From Fictibacillus solisalsi (GTDB lineage Bacteria > Bacillota > Bacilli > Bacillales > Fictibacillaceae), in contig NZ_FNHW01000001.1 of NCBI RefSeq assembly GCF_900103485.1, positions 717,418 through 781,417 on the forward strand: 64,000 nucleotides of DNA, read 5' to 3'. Below, one piece after another: positions 29,302 to 38,003 of the stretch. Position 1 is the stretch's first letter. Every line of letters starts with the position of its first letter. Below the pieces are notes generated by a model. That model saw nothing but the letters and a program-made list of their open reading frames with translations. It was not told the DNA's origin and did not search any database. Made by a program: the position numbers and the translations under genes.

Positions 29302-29865
29302 ATGAACTGGTATGACAAATTGAATCAATACTTTCCGATCGAGGAAATGAAATCAAAAGAACACATGGAACTCCTATTGAAGGATAAAGGAGACATCTAC
29401 CATAAAGATGAAGGTCCTCATCATGTATTAATGTATGTTGAACTGGACGAATTTATCTTTATTGACTATTTATTTGTAGGAAAAGAGTCAAGAGGCCAGG
29501 GGCTTGGAAAAAAACTGCTGCAGCAACTGAAAGAAAAGCGAAAGCCAATTATTCTTGAAGTTGAGCCCATTGATTATGAAGACACAGATACCGAAAAAAG
29601 GCAGCGTTTCTACCGGCGGGAAGATTTTACCCATGCTTCAAAAATCGGTTACAGACGAAGATCCCTTGCAACCGACAAAGTGAATGAAATGGAGATTCTA
29701 TACTGGGCTCCCGAGGGAGAAAGTGAAGAAAGTGTTTATGAAAACATGAAAAAGACGTATAATGAAATACACACGTACAAAGATAAAGAATTGTACGGTA
29801 AAGCATATGAGGATGTAACCGACGTATTAACCTTTCAGCACGATAAAGACGCCATAACCGAGTAA
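29302..29865 (+). CDS. yjbC: YjbC-like GNAT acetyltransferase
   Basis: A 187-residue GNAT-fold protein. The acetyl-CoA-binding loop is visible as VGKESRGQGLGKKLLQQL (about 58-75), preceded by the FIFIDYLFV strand. The position just before spx matches yjbC of B. subtilis, which is co-transcribed with spx there. The C-terminal 60 residues are acidic and lie outside the GNAT core. TAGGAG is about 14 bases upstream of the ATG, rather far. Substrate unknown. Confidence 0.82.
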   Translation: MNWYDKLNQYFPIEEMKSKEHMELLLKDKGDIYHKDEGPHHVLMYVELDEFIFIDYLFVGKESRGQGLGKKLLQQLKEKRKPIILEVEPIDYEDTDTEKRQRFYRREDFTHASKIGYRRRSLATDKVNEMEILYWAPEGESEESVYENMKKTYNEIHTYKDKELYGKAYEDVTDVLTFQHDKDAITE

Positions 29866-29889
29866 TTTCTATGGCAAGGAGGTATCTGC

Positions 29890-30018
29890 ATGAAAGCCAA
29901 GGAAAAGAAAAAACAGACCAAACGGGAGATGCTTAAAGAGATGCTGAAAAAGAATCTCAAAGGCTTATCAACTGTTCCCAAAAAAGGTCCCGCATCTCAA
30001 GCCAAATCAATTGCATAA
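29890..30018 (+). CDS. 42-residue highly basic small protein (unknown)
   Basis: ATG 29890 is preceded by AAGGAGGT, a strong ribosome site, and opens a 42-codon frame 24 bases after yjbC. Nearly half of residues 2-23 are Lys or Arg (MKAKEKKKQTKREMLKEMLK, then KNLKGL), predicting an amphipathic basic helix followed by a Pro/Gly/Ser tail. A terminator follows. It might bind RNA, DNA or membrane; no family is recognised. The good signals at both ends argue that it is a real gene. Confidence 0.6.
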   Translation: MKAKEKKKQTKREMLKEMLKKNLKGLSTVPKKGPASQAKSIA

Positions 30019-30026
30019 TCAAGGAT

Positions 30027-30064
30027 ATAGGATGAAAACTTCTTCATCCTATTTCTTTTTTTTA
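30027..30064 (+). terminator. Terminator after yjbC and the basic small gene
   Basis: ATAGGATGAA (30027-30036) pairs with TTCATCCTAT (30043-30052), followed by a T-rich tract to 30064. It implies that spx depends mainly on promoters downstream of here. Confidence 0.85.
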
Positions 30065-30071
30065 TGTTTTG

Positions 30072-30099
30072 TGAAACTTTTTACCGGGTAATACGTCTA
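30072..30099 (+). promoter_or_regulatory. ECF-sigma (SigM/SigW/SigX-type) promoter of spx
   Basis: TGAAAC (30072-30077), a spacer of exactly 16 bases, and CGTCTA (30094-30099), a full match to the overlapping B. subtilis ECF sigma consensus. spx of B. subtilis is also under ECF control. A TATAAT at 30185-30190 may mark a separate SigA start. Confidence 0.8.
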
Positions 30100-30260
30100 T
30101 ATAATAGAAATACATAATTTCGATTATGGTGTATAAGTTTTATTACATTTTTGTGAAGACCTTTCTTGTTTAAAGAAAATGTAGTATAATAAAAAATATG
30201 ATTTAATAACTATTTTAAAGTAGATACTAAATCAGGAGTATGGGGAAGGAGAAGATCCAT

Positions 30261-30656
30261 ATGGTTACTCTATTTACTTCGCCGAGTTGTACATCTTGTC
30301 GTAAGGCAAAAGCGTGGTTAAAAGAAAATGAAATTCCATACCAAGAAAGAAATATTTTTTCAGAGCCTTTAAGCATAGAGGAAGTAAAACAGATTCTTCG
30401 AATGACGGAGGACGGAACGGATGAAATCATTTCCACCCGTTCAAAGACGTTTCAAGAATTAAACTTGAACGTTGAAACCATGCCTCTGCAGGATTTATAT
30501 CAGTTAATTGCTGACAATCCAGGGCTATTAAGACGGCCAATTATCATGGATGAAAAACGACTCCAGGTAGGCTATAATGAAGATGAAATCAGAAGGTTCT
30601 TACCTAGAAAAGTCCGTACGTACCAGCTTCTTGAAGCACAGCGTATGGTTAACTAA
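30261..30656 (+). CDS. spx: Spx, global thiol/cell-wall stress regulator
   Basis: Spx binds the alpha C-terminal domain of RNA polymerase and redirects transcription under disulfide and envelope stress. The 131-residue protein has the CxxC redox switch Cys10-Thr-Ser-Cys13 and the ArsC-fold [17 protein letters not shown] region. Start ATG 30261 follows GGAAGGAGA; a start seven codons earlier would add non-family residues. The gene for its adaptor SpxH is also in the window (35797-36693). Confidence 0.96.
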   Translation: MVTLFTSPSCTSCRKAKAWLKENEIPYQERNIFSEPLSIEEVKQILRMTEDGTDEIISTRSKTFQELNLNVETMPLQDLYQLIADNPGLLRRPIIMDEKRLQVGYNEDEIRRFLPRKVRTYQLLEAQRMVN

Positions 30657-30660
30657 AAAA

Positions 30661-30695
30661 ACTTCTACAGACTAAGTTCTGTAGAAGTTTTTTTT
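30661..30695. terminator. Bidirectional terminator spx / yjbE
   Basis: ACTTCTACAGA (30661-30671) pairs with TCTGTAGAAGT (30678-30688), flanked by A and T runs, between convergent genes. Confidence 0.92.
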
Positions 30696-31356
30696 ATTTG
30701 GATTTTTTTACTTTTTTAACGAATGCACCTGCAAGCATGACACCGGCGACGATAAAGATGATCACGCCGTATTCCAACGCAGGATTTGTTCGGAAGAAGG
30801 GCTGCAGTTCCTTTTCGGATATAATCATGCCAGCCGCTGTATAAGCAAGAATGGCCGAACCGATATAAATTAAAAATGGAAATCGTTCCATTAAGTGTAG
30901 AATGGCTTTACTTCCCCAAATAATGATTGGCACAGAAACAAGCAGTCCAATAATAACCAGCGGAATGGAGCCGTGTGACGCTCCGGCAACTGCCAGTACA
31001 TTATCCAGACCCATTGCAACATCGGCAACAACAATCGTGCGAATAGCTCCAATGAGGGACATTCCAGGTTTGATATCGTTTTCCTCATCATCGTCAGCAA
31101 GCAGCTGAAAAGCAATATAAATAAGAAGTAATCCGCCAATGAGATAAAGAAAAGGTACCTTCAGCAAATAAACAACGAGTACGGTTAAGATTACCCTTAC
31201 AACGATAGCAAGGCCTGTCCCAATTAAGATCGCTTTATTACGCTGCTTCTCGGGAAGATTTCTGCTGGCTAGGGCAATAACAATGGCATTATCTCCTCCA
31301 AGAAGAATATCAATCGCTATAATTTGCAACAGTGCGATCAAAAAATCGGCTTCCAC
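30694..31356 (-). CDS. yjbE: TerC-family membrane protein YjbE
   Basis: A 220-residue TerC-family integral membrane protein with seven or so helices. It has the two acidic intramembrane motifs typical of the family, LLGGDNAIVIALASR (from about 19) and ADVAMGLDNVLAVAG. TerC proteins of Bacillus are linked to manganese export and metallation of secreted enzymes; a specific role for this copy is inferred. Start is GTG 31356 with AAAGGGG about ten bases upstream. Confidence 0.9.
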   Translation of the reverse strand: MEADFLIALLQIIAIDILLGGDNAIVIALASRNLPEKQRNKAILIGTGLAIVVRVILTVLVVYLLKVPFLYLIGGLLLIYIAFQLLADDDEENDIKPGMSLIGAIRTIVVADVAMGLDNVLAVAGASHGSIPLVIIGLLVSVPIIIWGSKAILHLMERFPFLIYIGSAILAYTAAGMIISEKELQPFFRTNPALEYGVIIFIVAGVMLAGAFVKKVKKSK

Positions 31357-31668
31357 GAATCAAAAACCCCTTTCAGGTGATAAACCCCGGCATGTGTGTT
31401 AAAATATACGAAATGTTTTAATAAAGACCTTTGAATTATATGACAGCTGCAATAGGGCGTCAAGAAAAGCCATTTTTGATAAAAAAAGGGCAGAAAAATG
31501 GGTCAGCATTTTTATTTCCAACTTTGAACTTTTGTCATAGAATAAGAGTACAAGAATGAAGCAACTTTGGATTGAATTTTCTTATTTTAGGGAAAAGTGA
31601 CTATACATCATACCCAGGGGAAAATATCCCTTCATAGGATACAATACGGATAGAAGGGAGAGAACGAA
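31357..31668. other. 312-base divergent intergenic region yjbE / mecA
   Basis: Holds a clear minus-strand promoter for yjbE (31435-31463) and the mecA leader. For mecA I find only weak promoter-like elements (for example TACAAT near 31640). No small gene or riboswitch is evident. Confidence 0.5.
31435..31463 (-). promoter_or_regulatory. SigA-type promoter of yjbE
   Basis: On the minus strand TTGACG (31463-31458), a 17-base spacer and a perfect TATAAT (31440-31435). The transcript would have a leader of about 70 bases before the GTG. Confidence 0.75.
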
Positions 31669-32343
31669 ATGGAAATCGAAAGAGTAAATGAATTTACCAT
31701 AAAGTTTTTCATTACGTATAGAGATATTGAAGACCGGGGTTTTGACCGGGAAGAAATCTGGTCTGATCGCGAACGGGGGGAAGAGCTGTTCTGGGAAATG
31801 ATGGACGAAGCTCATCAACAGGAACAATTTCCGCTTGAGGGGCCGTTATGGATTCAGGTCCAAGCATTAGATAAAGGGCTTGAAATCATTGTAACAAGGG
31901 CCCAAATGTCCAAAGATGGCACGAAATTGGAGCTGCCGCTAGGTGATGAAAAAATTGATCTCCCTGTGGATAAAAATATCGAAAAAATACTGGATCAGCA
32001 GTTTGCCACAGATGATTCAGATATAGCAGACGATATTGAACTCGCAGATGAAGATTATCTCTCATTTCTGCTGGTGTTTAAGGATTTCGAGGACATGATC
32101 ATGCTCTCTCATAATATTGACAGCACTCTGTTTGCCAACTCCCTGTACCACTTTGAAAATAAGTATTATTTGTATGTGACTTTCAATCCAGAAACGACAG
32201 ATCGGGAACAAGATGACCTATTGTCTCAATTGCTTGAATATGGTGCTGATTCAGATGCCTCCATCCACCGGATTCAAGAATACGGAAAGCAAATTATTGC
32301 AGAGCACGCGCTTGAAGATGTCTCAACTCATTTTAATCTATAA
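31669..32343 (+). CDS. mecA: MecA, ClpC adaptor protein
   Basis: MecA targets ComK and other proteins to ClpCP and activates ClpC assembly. The 224-residue protein starts MEIERVNEFTIKFFITYRDI, has the N-terminal substrate-binding domain, an acidic linker (DDSDIADDIELADED) and the C-terminal ClpC-binding domain (EDMIMLSHNIDSTLFANSLY). AGAAGGGAGAG precedes the ATG. It is ended by its own terminator. Together with med, comZ and coiA it makes this a competence-rich region. Confidence 0.95.
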   Translation: MEIERVNEFTIKFFITYRDIEDRGFDREEIWSDRERGEELFWEMMDEAHQQEQFPLEGPLWIQVQALDKGLEIIVTRAQMSKDGTKLELPLGDEKIDLPVDKNIEKILDQQFATDDSDIADDIELADEDYLSFLLVFKDFEDMIMLSHNIDSTLFANSLYHFENKYYLYVTFNPETTDREQDDLLSQLLEYGADSDASIHRIQEYGKQIIAEHALEDVSTHFNL

Positions 32344-32347
32344 GCAA

Positions 32348-32381
32348 ACACCGATTTCATAACTGGAATCGGTGTTTTTTT
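32348..32381 (+). terminator. Terminator of mecA
   Basis: ACACCGATT (32348-32356) pairs with AATCGGTGT (32367-32375), followed by six further T. Confidence 0.9.
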
Positions 32382-32433
32382 AATTGAAAATTGCTTGGAG
32401 GTAACCTAAACTAAAAGAAAAAGGAGTGATGTC

Positions 32434-33648
32434 ATGCTCGTTGCTTATTTGGACAACGGGACCCGAGTCAGTCTGTTAACCGGCTATACAAAAGAAGAGC
32501 TAAGAGAAATGCAGCGCAAAAACGGTTTTTACTGTCCGGAGTGCGGCAGCAGGATGCAGATTAAAGCAGGAACCATGAAAATATGGCATTTTTCCCACCA
32601 TCCCGGTGTAAGTGACTGTTCCCTGTTTAAAGGGGAGTCCATGTATCACCTTCTTGGCAAAAAACTTCTATATGAACAGGCCAGCAGGAAATACTCCGAT
32701 GTGCTTTTGGAACCGTTCTTTTCAGACATCTCCCAGCGGCCGGATTTTTTTATCCCCACTAACTCTCCTATTGAATTTCAATGCTCAACCATTTCCCCGT
32801 CTCTTTTTATAGAAAGATCGAAAGGCTATATCAGCAAGGGAATGGTACCAAAATGGATTTTAGGCAAAAAAAGACTGAAGATTTTGAGCCCGTTTATGTT
32901 TCAGCTTTCCTCATTTGATTGGCTTACTGCGAAGTTATCATCGCCACACCTCCCATCCCTGACTTATTTTTGCCCTGAAGAATCAAAAGTGCTTCATTTA
33001 GTTTCGATCATTCCAATCACCTCGACTCGTGTTTACGGAACCCTTTTTCAAATTCCACTAGAACAGTATTCTTTCGAAGAATTACAAGCCCCGCAAGCAG
33101 AAAAAAACAGCAATCCTCTTTTTCCTGTCAGCTCCTGGCTTCACATGAAAAAACAGTGGAGACTCTACGCCTTTAAACAAAACCACCCAACCTTTTACCA
33201 TTTAAAAAAGCTATTTCTTCAAAATGGATCCGCCATAGCCTATTTCCCTTCAGAAGCAGGCATGCCCGTATTGGGATCTTACACATTGACCGAGCCTTCT
33301 TATGTCTGGCAATCCTACCTTCTGCTTTTAAGCATTATCCCTTTAAAAATGGGGGAGCACATCAGTCTTGGACGAGCCTATAAATCCATTCAATGGCTGA
33401 TTGAGAAAAAACTGCTGACAATAAGGCAGCTGCCCCTTATTGAAATCCACTATTCGCATGCCGTTTTGAACTACCTCAATCTTTTATGTGCTTACGGTAT
33501 ATTAAAGCCGTCAGGCAAAAATGAATTTATAAAAATTCGTCAGCCTGTATTCCCGGGGACAATGGATAAGGCGTTAAAAAATGATTTTCATATCATGCAG
33601 TTCAGTGTAAAACATGGTTTGAATCCACTGTTTTCTGGTAAAATGTAG
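32434..33648 (+). CDS. coiA: Competence protein CoiA (YjbF)
   Basis: CoiA acts in DNA transformation after uptake. The 404-residue protein has an N-terminal zinc-finger-like segment FYCPECGSRMQIKAG with a following IWHFSHHPG. A nuclease-type core shows RPDFFIPTNSPIEFQC, where the Asp and the Glu-x-Gln pair suggest a PD-(D/E)xK fold. The C-terminal half is poorly conserved. AAAAAGGAGTGAT precedes the ATG. Gene order mecA-coiA-pepF matches B. subtilis. Confidence 0.88.
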   Translation: MLVAYLDNGTRVSLLTGYTKEELREMQRKNGFYCPECGSRMQIKAGTMKIWHFSHHPGVSDCSLFKGESMYHLLGKKLLYEQASRKYSDVLLEPFFSDISQRPDFFIPTNSPIEFQCSTISPSLFIERSKGYISKGMVPKWILGKKRLKILSPFMFQLSSFDWLTAKLSSPHLPSLTYFCPEESKVLHLVSIIPITSTRVYGTLFQIPLEQYSFEELQAPQAEKNSNPLFPVSSWLHMKKQWRLYAFKQNHPTFYHLKKLFLQNGSAIAYFPSEAGMPVLGSYTLTEPSYVWQSYLLLLSIIPLKMGEHISLGRAYKSIQWLIEKKLLTIRQLPLIEIHYSHAVLNYLNLLCAYGILKPSGKNEFIKIRQPVFPGTMDKALKNDFHIMQFSVKHGLNPLFSGKM

Positions 33649-33682
33649 TTATGCACAATATTACAGTTGGAGGTGCAGCCAT

Positions 33683-35500
33683 ATGGCTCAAACAAAATCC
33701 AAGTCTCTTCCAAAAAGAGAAGAGCTGCCATTGCAGGATACATGGGATCTCGAAGCGATTTATGCAACCAATGACAAATGGGAAGAGGAATTTAGCGAAG
33801 TTAAACGCCTATTGCCTGAAGTGAAGCAATTCCAAGGAAAACTGGGTGAATCAGCAGATACGCTGTTTCAGTTTTTTCAAAAACAGGATGAGCTGACAAA
33901 AAAGCTTGGGAAGCTGTATACATACGCCCATATGAGATATGATCAGGATACAACCAACTCATTTTATCAGGGATTGAACGACCGGGCATCCAACCTTGCC
34001 ACACAGGTGGGAAGTTCATTATCATTTGCCGTGCCGGAAATATTGTCCCTCCCGGAAGAAACGATTGACTCCTATATCAAGGAGAACAAGGATCTAGGGT
34101 TGTACAAACATGCTCTTGATGAAATCAACCGCCAAAGACCGCATGTTCTTTCACAAGAGGAGGAAGCACTTCTCGCTGATGTCAGCGAAGTAACGGCAAG
34201 CCCGAGTACAACCTTTGGCATGCTGAACAATGCAGATTTAAAGTTTCCAGTGATTAAAGATGAAAATGGCGAAGAAGTTGAAGTAACCCACGGAAGATAT
34301 ATTCGCTTTCTTGAAAGCGGTGACCGCCGTGTAAGGGAAGACGCTTTTAGAGCAGTGTATGGCACGTATGACAAGTTTAAAAACACCTTCGCAAGCACCT
34401 TGGCAGGTACTGTGAAAAAAGATAACTTTTTTGCCAGAACAAGAAAGTTTGATTCAGCCAGACAAGCGGCATTGAATGATAACAACATTCCGGAAGAAGT
34501 TTATGAGAATTTGGTCCAAACGGTAAATGATCATCTTCATTTGCTTCACCGGTATGTGGATATACGGAAGCGTGCCCTTAATCTGGATGAACTGCATATG
34601 TATGACCTGTATACACCGCTTGTCCAGGATGTGAAAATGGATGTAACCTATGAAGAAGCCAAGAAGCTCGTTCTGGAGAGTTTGGAGCCGATGGGTGAAG
34701 AATATAAGAACATCGTAAAAGAAGGGTTTGAAAAGCGATGGATTGATGTTCATGAAAACGCTGGTAAGAGGAGCGGTGCCTATTCTTCCGGAGCATATGG
34801 AACCATGCCGTACATTCTTCTTAACTGGCAGGACAATGTTAATAATCTTTTTACATTGACTCATGAAATCGGACATTCTGTTCACAGCTATTATACAAGA
34901 GAATCACAGCCTTATCCGTACGCTGATTATTCCATCTTTGTAGCGGAAGTGGCATCTACGTGCAATGAAGCCTTACTAAATCACTATATGCTGAACAAAA
35001 CAAAGGATAAGCAGGAGAAATTGTATTTATTGAATCACCATCTTGAAGGTTTCCGGGGGACCGTCTTCAGGCAAACCATGTTTGCAGAGTTCGAACAGGC
35101 GATCCACGTACGCGCTGCGAATGGGGAACCTTTAACACCAGAACTTCTGACTCAGATCTATTATGATTTGAATGTAAAGTACTTTGGAGAGAATGTGGTG
35201 ATCGACAAGGAGATTGGACTGGAATGGTCCAGAATTCCGCATTTTTATTACAATTTCTATGTGTATCAGTATTCCACAGGATTTAGTGCCGCAGCCTCAC
35301 TTTCCAAGCAAATCCTGGAAGAAGGCGAAAGCGCGGTTTCCAGGTACATTGACTTCCTGAAAGCAGGATCCTCAAATTATCCAATTGAGGTACTGAAAAA
35401 AGCAGGAGTGGATATGACAACTTCCAAACCGGTGGAAGATGCTTTGAAAGTTTTTGAAGAAATTTTGGATGAGATGGAAAGCTTGCTGTTTGAACAATAA
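33683..35500 (+). CDS. pepF: Oligoendopeptidase F
   Basis: A zinc metallopeptidase of family M3B that cleaves short peptides in the cytoplasm. The 605-residue protein has the active-site HExxH as His394-Glu395-Ile-Gly-His398 in LTHEIGHSVHS, with a likely third ligand Glu422 in FVAEVASTCNE, and the C-terminal FYVYQYSTGFSAA. GGAGGTG lies ahead of the ATG. The opp operon in this window imports peptides that this enzyme could degrade. Confidence 0.94.
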   Translation: MAQTKSKSLPKREELPLQDTWDLEAIYATNDKWEEEFSEVKRLLPEVKQFQGKLGESADTLFQFFQKQDELTKKLGKLYTYAHMRYDQDTTNSFYQGLNDRASNLATQVGSSLSFAVPEILSLPEETIDSYIKENKDLGLYKHALDEINRQRPHVLSQEEEALLADVSEVTASPSTTFGMLNNADLKFPVIKDENGEEVEVTHGRYIRFLESGDRRVREDAFRAVYGTYDKFKNTFASTLAGTVKKDNFFARTRKFDSARQAALNDNNIPEEVYENLVQTVNDHLHLLHRYVDIRKRALNLDELHMYDLYTPLVQDVKMDVTYEEAKKLVLESLEPMGEEYKNIVKEGFEKRWIDVHENAGKRSGAYSSGAYGTMPYILLNWQDNVNNLFTLTHEIGHSVHSYYTRESQPYPYADYSIFVAEVASTCNEALLNHYMLNKTKDKQEKLYLLNHHLEGFRGTVFRQTMFAEFEQAIHVRAANGEPLTPELLTQIYYDLNVKYFGENVVIDKEIGLEWSRIPHFYYNFYVYQYSTGFSAAASLSKQILEEGESAVSRYIDFLKAGSSNYPIEVLKKAGVDMTTSKPVEDALKVFEEILDEMESLLFEQ

Positions 35501-35541
35501 AAAGAAAGCTCCTTGCCGGTTACCGGCCTGGAGCTTTCTTT
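35501..35541. terminator. Bidirectional terminator pepF / small membrane gene
   Basis: AAAGAAAGCTCC (35501-35512) pairs with GGAGCTTTCTTT (35530-35541). An inner GCCGG/CCGGC stem extends the hairpin. Confidence 0.9.
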
Positions 35542-35723
35542 CATTGGTGAAAGAGCTTATTTAATTTATAACGGTAGTTAAGGCATAACATAAACAACAG
35601 AATGGTCACAAACAGAATAGGAACCGAAAGAGCAAACGGTATCATTTTCAACAACGACAAAAGAAAGAAATAAAAACCGCCGGCAAGCATGAATGCAGAT
35701 AAGAGGAATAAAATGAGAAACAC
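35541..35723 (-). CDS. Small two-helix membrane protein (unknown)
   Basis: A 60-residue, very hydrophobic protein with two helices (about 2-22 and 28-48) and a basic C-terminus (YRYKLNKLFHQ). The start is taken as GTG 35723, nine bases after a perfect AGGAGG. A longer frame to 35792 begins without such a site. It lies 73 bases past the spxH stop on the same strand. I do not recognise it. Confidence 0.5.
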   Translation of the reverse strand: MFLILFLLSAFMLAGGFYFFLLSLLKMIPFALSVPILFVTILLFMLCLNYRYKLNKLFHQ

Positions 35724-35796
35724 GATGAACAACCTCCTTGGAATTATTCTATTTGCATAAAGCAAAAAAAAGACGAACCATATAGGATTCATCTTT

Positions 35797-36693
35797 TTAA
35801 GAAAGGGTATATTTCCAAAAGGTGCCGTGTTTAACGGGCACCTTTTTCACTAGTTGCTGCAAAACCAGTTTCTTCATTGTTGTTTCAACTTCGCTTTCCG
35901 ACATATTGTAGACGACTGCAAGTTCTTTGGTTGCCACAAAGCGATAAGTTTTCATAAATTCTTCGATCGGTGGAGGTGCACTGGGCTCCGGACGAAAACC
36001 CAGCATTTCTTCAATGATGGTCACATAAATGGAATATTGATAGCTTCCTGCTATTTTTAAGCCTTCATCTTCAGCTTTATCGTTAAACATGATCAGTGTG
36101 GGTATTTGGTCAATTTCCATCTCGTTGGCAAACTTCCAGTCACAATGCAATGCTTTAATAGCAGATTGTGAATGAATATCCTTCATAAACTCGCAAGCAT
36201 CCAATCCAACCATTTCAGCAATGGAATAAAGAACGTCTTCTTTTGAGATATTTTGCTTTTGTAAAAATAAATGTTCTCTCAGTGTTCGCAAGAATTTGTT
36301 TCCTGACTGTTTGCCTTGAAGCTCCGCTGCCTTGATGGCAAGAAAAACCAGATAAGGTGCGAGAATTGGATCTTCCCGCCATAGATCGCCGTCACAGCTC
36401 ATGCCTGTTCTGTTGCCAGTTTTATCCCACCTCTCTGCAATACGTTTTGCAGATGCATATCCTTTTTTTCTAAAAGAGTTCAGGGAATCCAACCGGCCGC
36501 CGATGATATGCCTTAATGTGAAATATTGGCCGTATTCAACTTGCAGCTTTTTTAATATAGGTTCAAGTGCCCAGCATTCGGGACACAAAGGATCAATAAC
36601 AGAATAGAGTTCTAATGGTTTATGACAGTTGGAAGCAGCGATATTCCCCTTCTGCTTCGCTTCAAAAGGATACCCGGCTTCAGAAAATGTCAA
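35797..36693 (-). CDS. spxH: ClpXP adaptor SpxH (YjbH)
   Basis: SpxH delivers Spx to ClpXP for degradation in unstressed cells. The 298-residue protein belongs to the DsbA-like thioredoxin group. DPLCPECWALEPIL carries the active-site pair Cys37 and Cys40, and the family motif IPTLIMFN lies near residue 210. The start is an unusual TTG overlapping the yjbI stop as TTGA, with AAAGGAG upstream, so translation is probably coupled. yjbI-spxH form an operon as in B. subtilis. Confidence 0.92.
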   Translation of the reverse strand: MTFSEAGYPFEAKQKGNIAASNCHKPLELYSVIDPLCPECWALEPILKKLQVEYGQYFTLRHIIGGRLDSLNSFRKKGYASAKRIAERWDKTGNRTGMSCDGDLWREDPILAPYLVFLAIKAAELQGKQSGNKFLRTLREHLFLQKQNISKEDVLYSIAEMVGLDACEFMKDIHSQSAIKALHCDWKFANEMEIDQIPTLIMFNDKAEDEGLKIAGSYQYSIYVTIIEEMLGFRPEPSAPPPIEEFMKTYRFVATKELAVVYNMSESEVETTMKKLVLQQLVKKVPVKHGTFWKYTLS

Positions 36694-37100
36694 TAGTTAT
36701 TCTCCTTTCCATGGCTATCATCGGACGTATTTACCATATGATAAGCAGTCATGGTTAGACGGCTGATAATAAAATCCCTTAAAGGGCCTTGCAGGGATAC
36801 AGAGTCCATCGCTTTTTCCATACAGCCGAGCCAGGCTTTGGCATGGCGATTTGTAATTGGAAAAGGCATATGTCTTGCTCTAAGCATAGGATGCCCATGC
36901 TCCATTGTGTATAAAGAGGGACCTCCAAGAAACTGAGTTAAAAATTGTGTTTGTTTACGTGCTGTTTCAGTCAGATCATCTGGAAAAAGCGGAGCCAAAA
37001 CCTCGTCTTGCTTCACAAAACCATAAAAGTTTGTAACCATTTCCTTTAAAACGGCTTCTCCACCCAAATGTTCATAAGGGGTCATATCCATATCATTCAT
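36690..37100 (-). CDS. yjbI: Group II truncated haemoglobin (YjbI)
   Basis: A 136-residue truncated globin. It has the B-helix FYGFV with Tyr26, the GGPSLYTMEHGHPMLRARHMPF signature in two parts (residues 59-68 and 69-80), and His77 as likely proximal haem ligand. Related proteins bind oxygen or nitric oxide and protect against oxidative damage. AAGGAG is eight bases ahead of ATG 37100. It is translationally coupled to spxH, a pairing that links it to thiol stress. Confidence 0.93.
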   Translation of the reverse strand: MNDMDMTPYEHLGGEAVLKEMVTNFYGFVKQDEVLAPLFPDDLTETARKQTQFLTQFLGGPSLYTMEHGHPMLRARHMPFPITNRHAKAWLGCMEKAMDSVSLQGPLRDFIISRLTMTAYHMVNTSDDSHGKENNY

Positions 37101-37281
37101 GGTGAATACTCCTTCAAGCTTATATCAATATAAGAAAAATAACAGGGATGTTTCTGTTCAGATACCATTCATCCTGGAAAATCCGGAAGAAGAGTATTCC
37201 CGTTTTTCATTTGTGTAAACTTATTGTAGCAAGGGTATGGCATTCTTAGCAAACAATAGGTCTGAGGACTGTAGTTCACAT

Positions 37282-37310
37282 AAAAAAAACACCCTTTTTA
37301 AGGGCGTTTT
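37282..37310 (-). terminator. Terminator of the transglycosylase gene
   Basis: On the minus strand CGCCCTT pairs with AAGGGTG (one wobble), followed by eight T. It begins at the stop codon. Confidence 0.7.
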
Positions 37311-37941
37311 ATACGTTAAGGGCTTGATAAGTATGTAATACTTTGGCCACATAATTTTGAGTTTCTTTAAAGGGAGGTATGCCTCCGTATTTGGCTACGT
37401 TTCCCGGGCCGGCATTGTATGCGGCCAGAGCCAATTTTTCATCACCGCGGTACTTGTCGAGCAACTGTTTGATATATTTAATACCGCCTTCAAGGTTGTC
37501 TTCAGCATGATATGGATTTCTGACCCCCAGGCCTCTGGCGGTTTCAGGCATAAGCTGCATAAGCCCCATTGCCCCTGCAGGGCTTTTGCTCATGGGGTTA
37601 AACCCTGATTCATGCTGTACAATCGATGTAATGAGTGCAGGATTCATATTGTGTTTGGAACTGATTTGATCAATAAGCTGGTGTACATCCTGATGCTGTT
37701 TGGAAGCAGGGGGTCGTGTAGCTGGCTTTTCAGGCAACTGCGCCTGCTGTAAAACAGTGGATACATTCATTCTCTCCTGGGATCCCGCCGTTGTCTGCTC
37801 GGGCATTATGCCCGCTGCCTCAAAAAGCTGTTCAAGAATCATGGCAAACGGTGAAGATGCAAAAGGGGACTGGATGCCGGCGGCACTTTCTTGCTTAAGG
37901 GATTGAAGCTGCAACATCATTCTTATCGCATTAATTTCCAT
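37309..37941 (-). CDS. yjbJ: Lytic transglycosylase YjbJ/CwlQ-like
   Basis: A 210-residue SLT-domain enzyme that cleaves peptidoglycan glycan strands. The catalytic Glu111 lies in IVQHESGFNPMS, followed by SPAGAMGLMQLMPETA and ALAAYNAGPGNV, all family motifs. Residues 1-80 are a Gln/Pro-rich extension with no cleavable signal peptide, so export is not obvious. It starts MEINAIRMML with GAGGAGAGA upstream. Position between yjbI and yjbK matches B. subtilis yjbJ. Confidence 0.88.
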   Translation of the reverse strand: MEINAIRMMLQLQSLKQESAAGIQSPFASSPFAMILEQLFEAAGIMPEQTTAGSQERMNVSTVLQQAQLPEKPATRPPASKQHQDVHQLIDQISSKHNMNPALITSIVQHESGFNPMSKSPAGAMGLMQLMPETARGLGVRNPYHAEDNLEGGIKYIKQLLDKYRGDEKLALAAYNAGPGNVAKYGGIPPFKETQNYVAKVLHTYQALNV

Positions 37942-38003
37942 TGATTTCTCTCCTCATCTATAGAACTAATATACCAAATGAGGAAGATATAAACAATTGG
38001 CTC

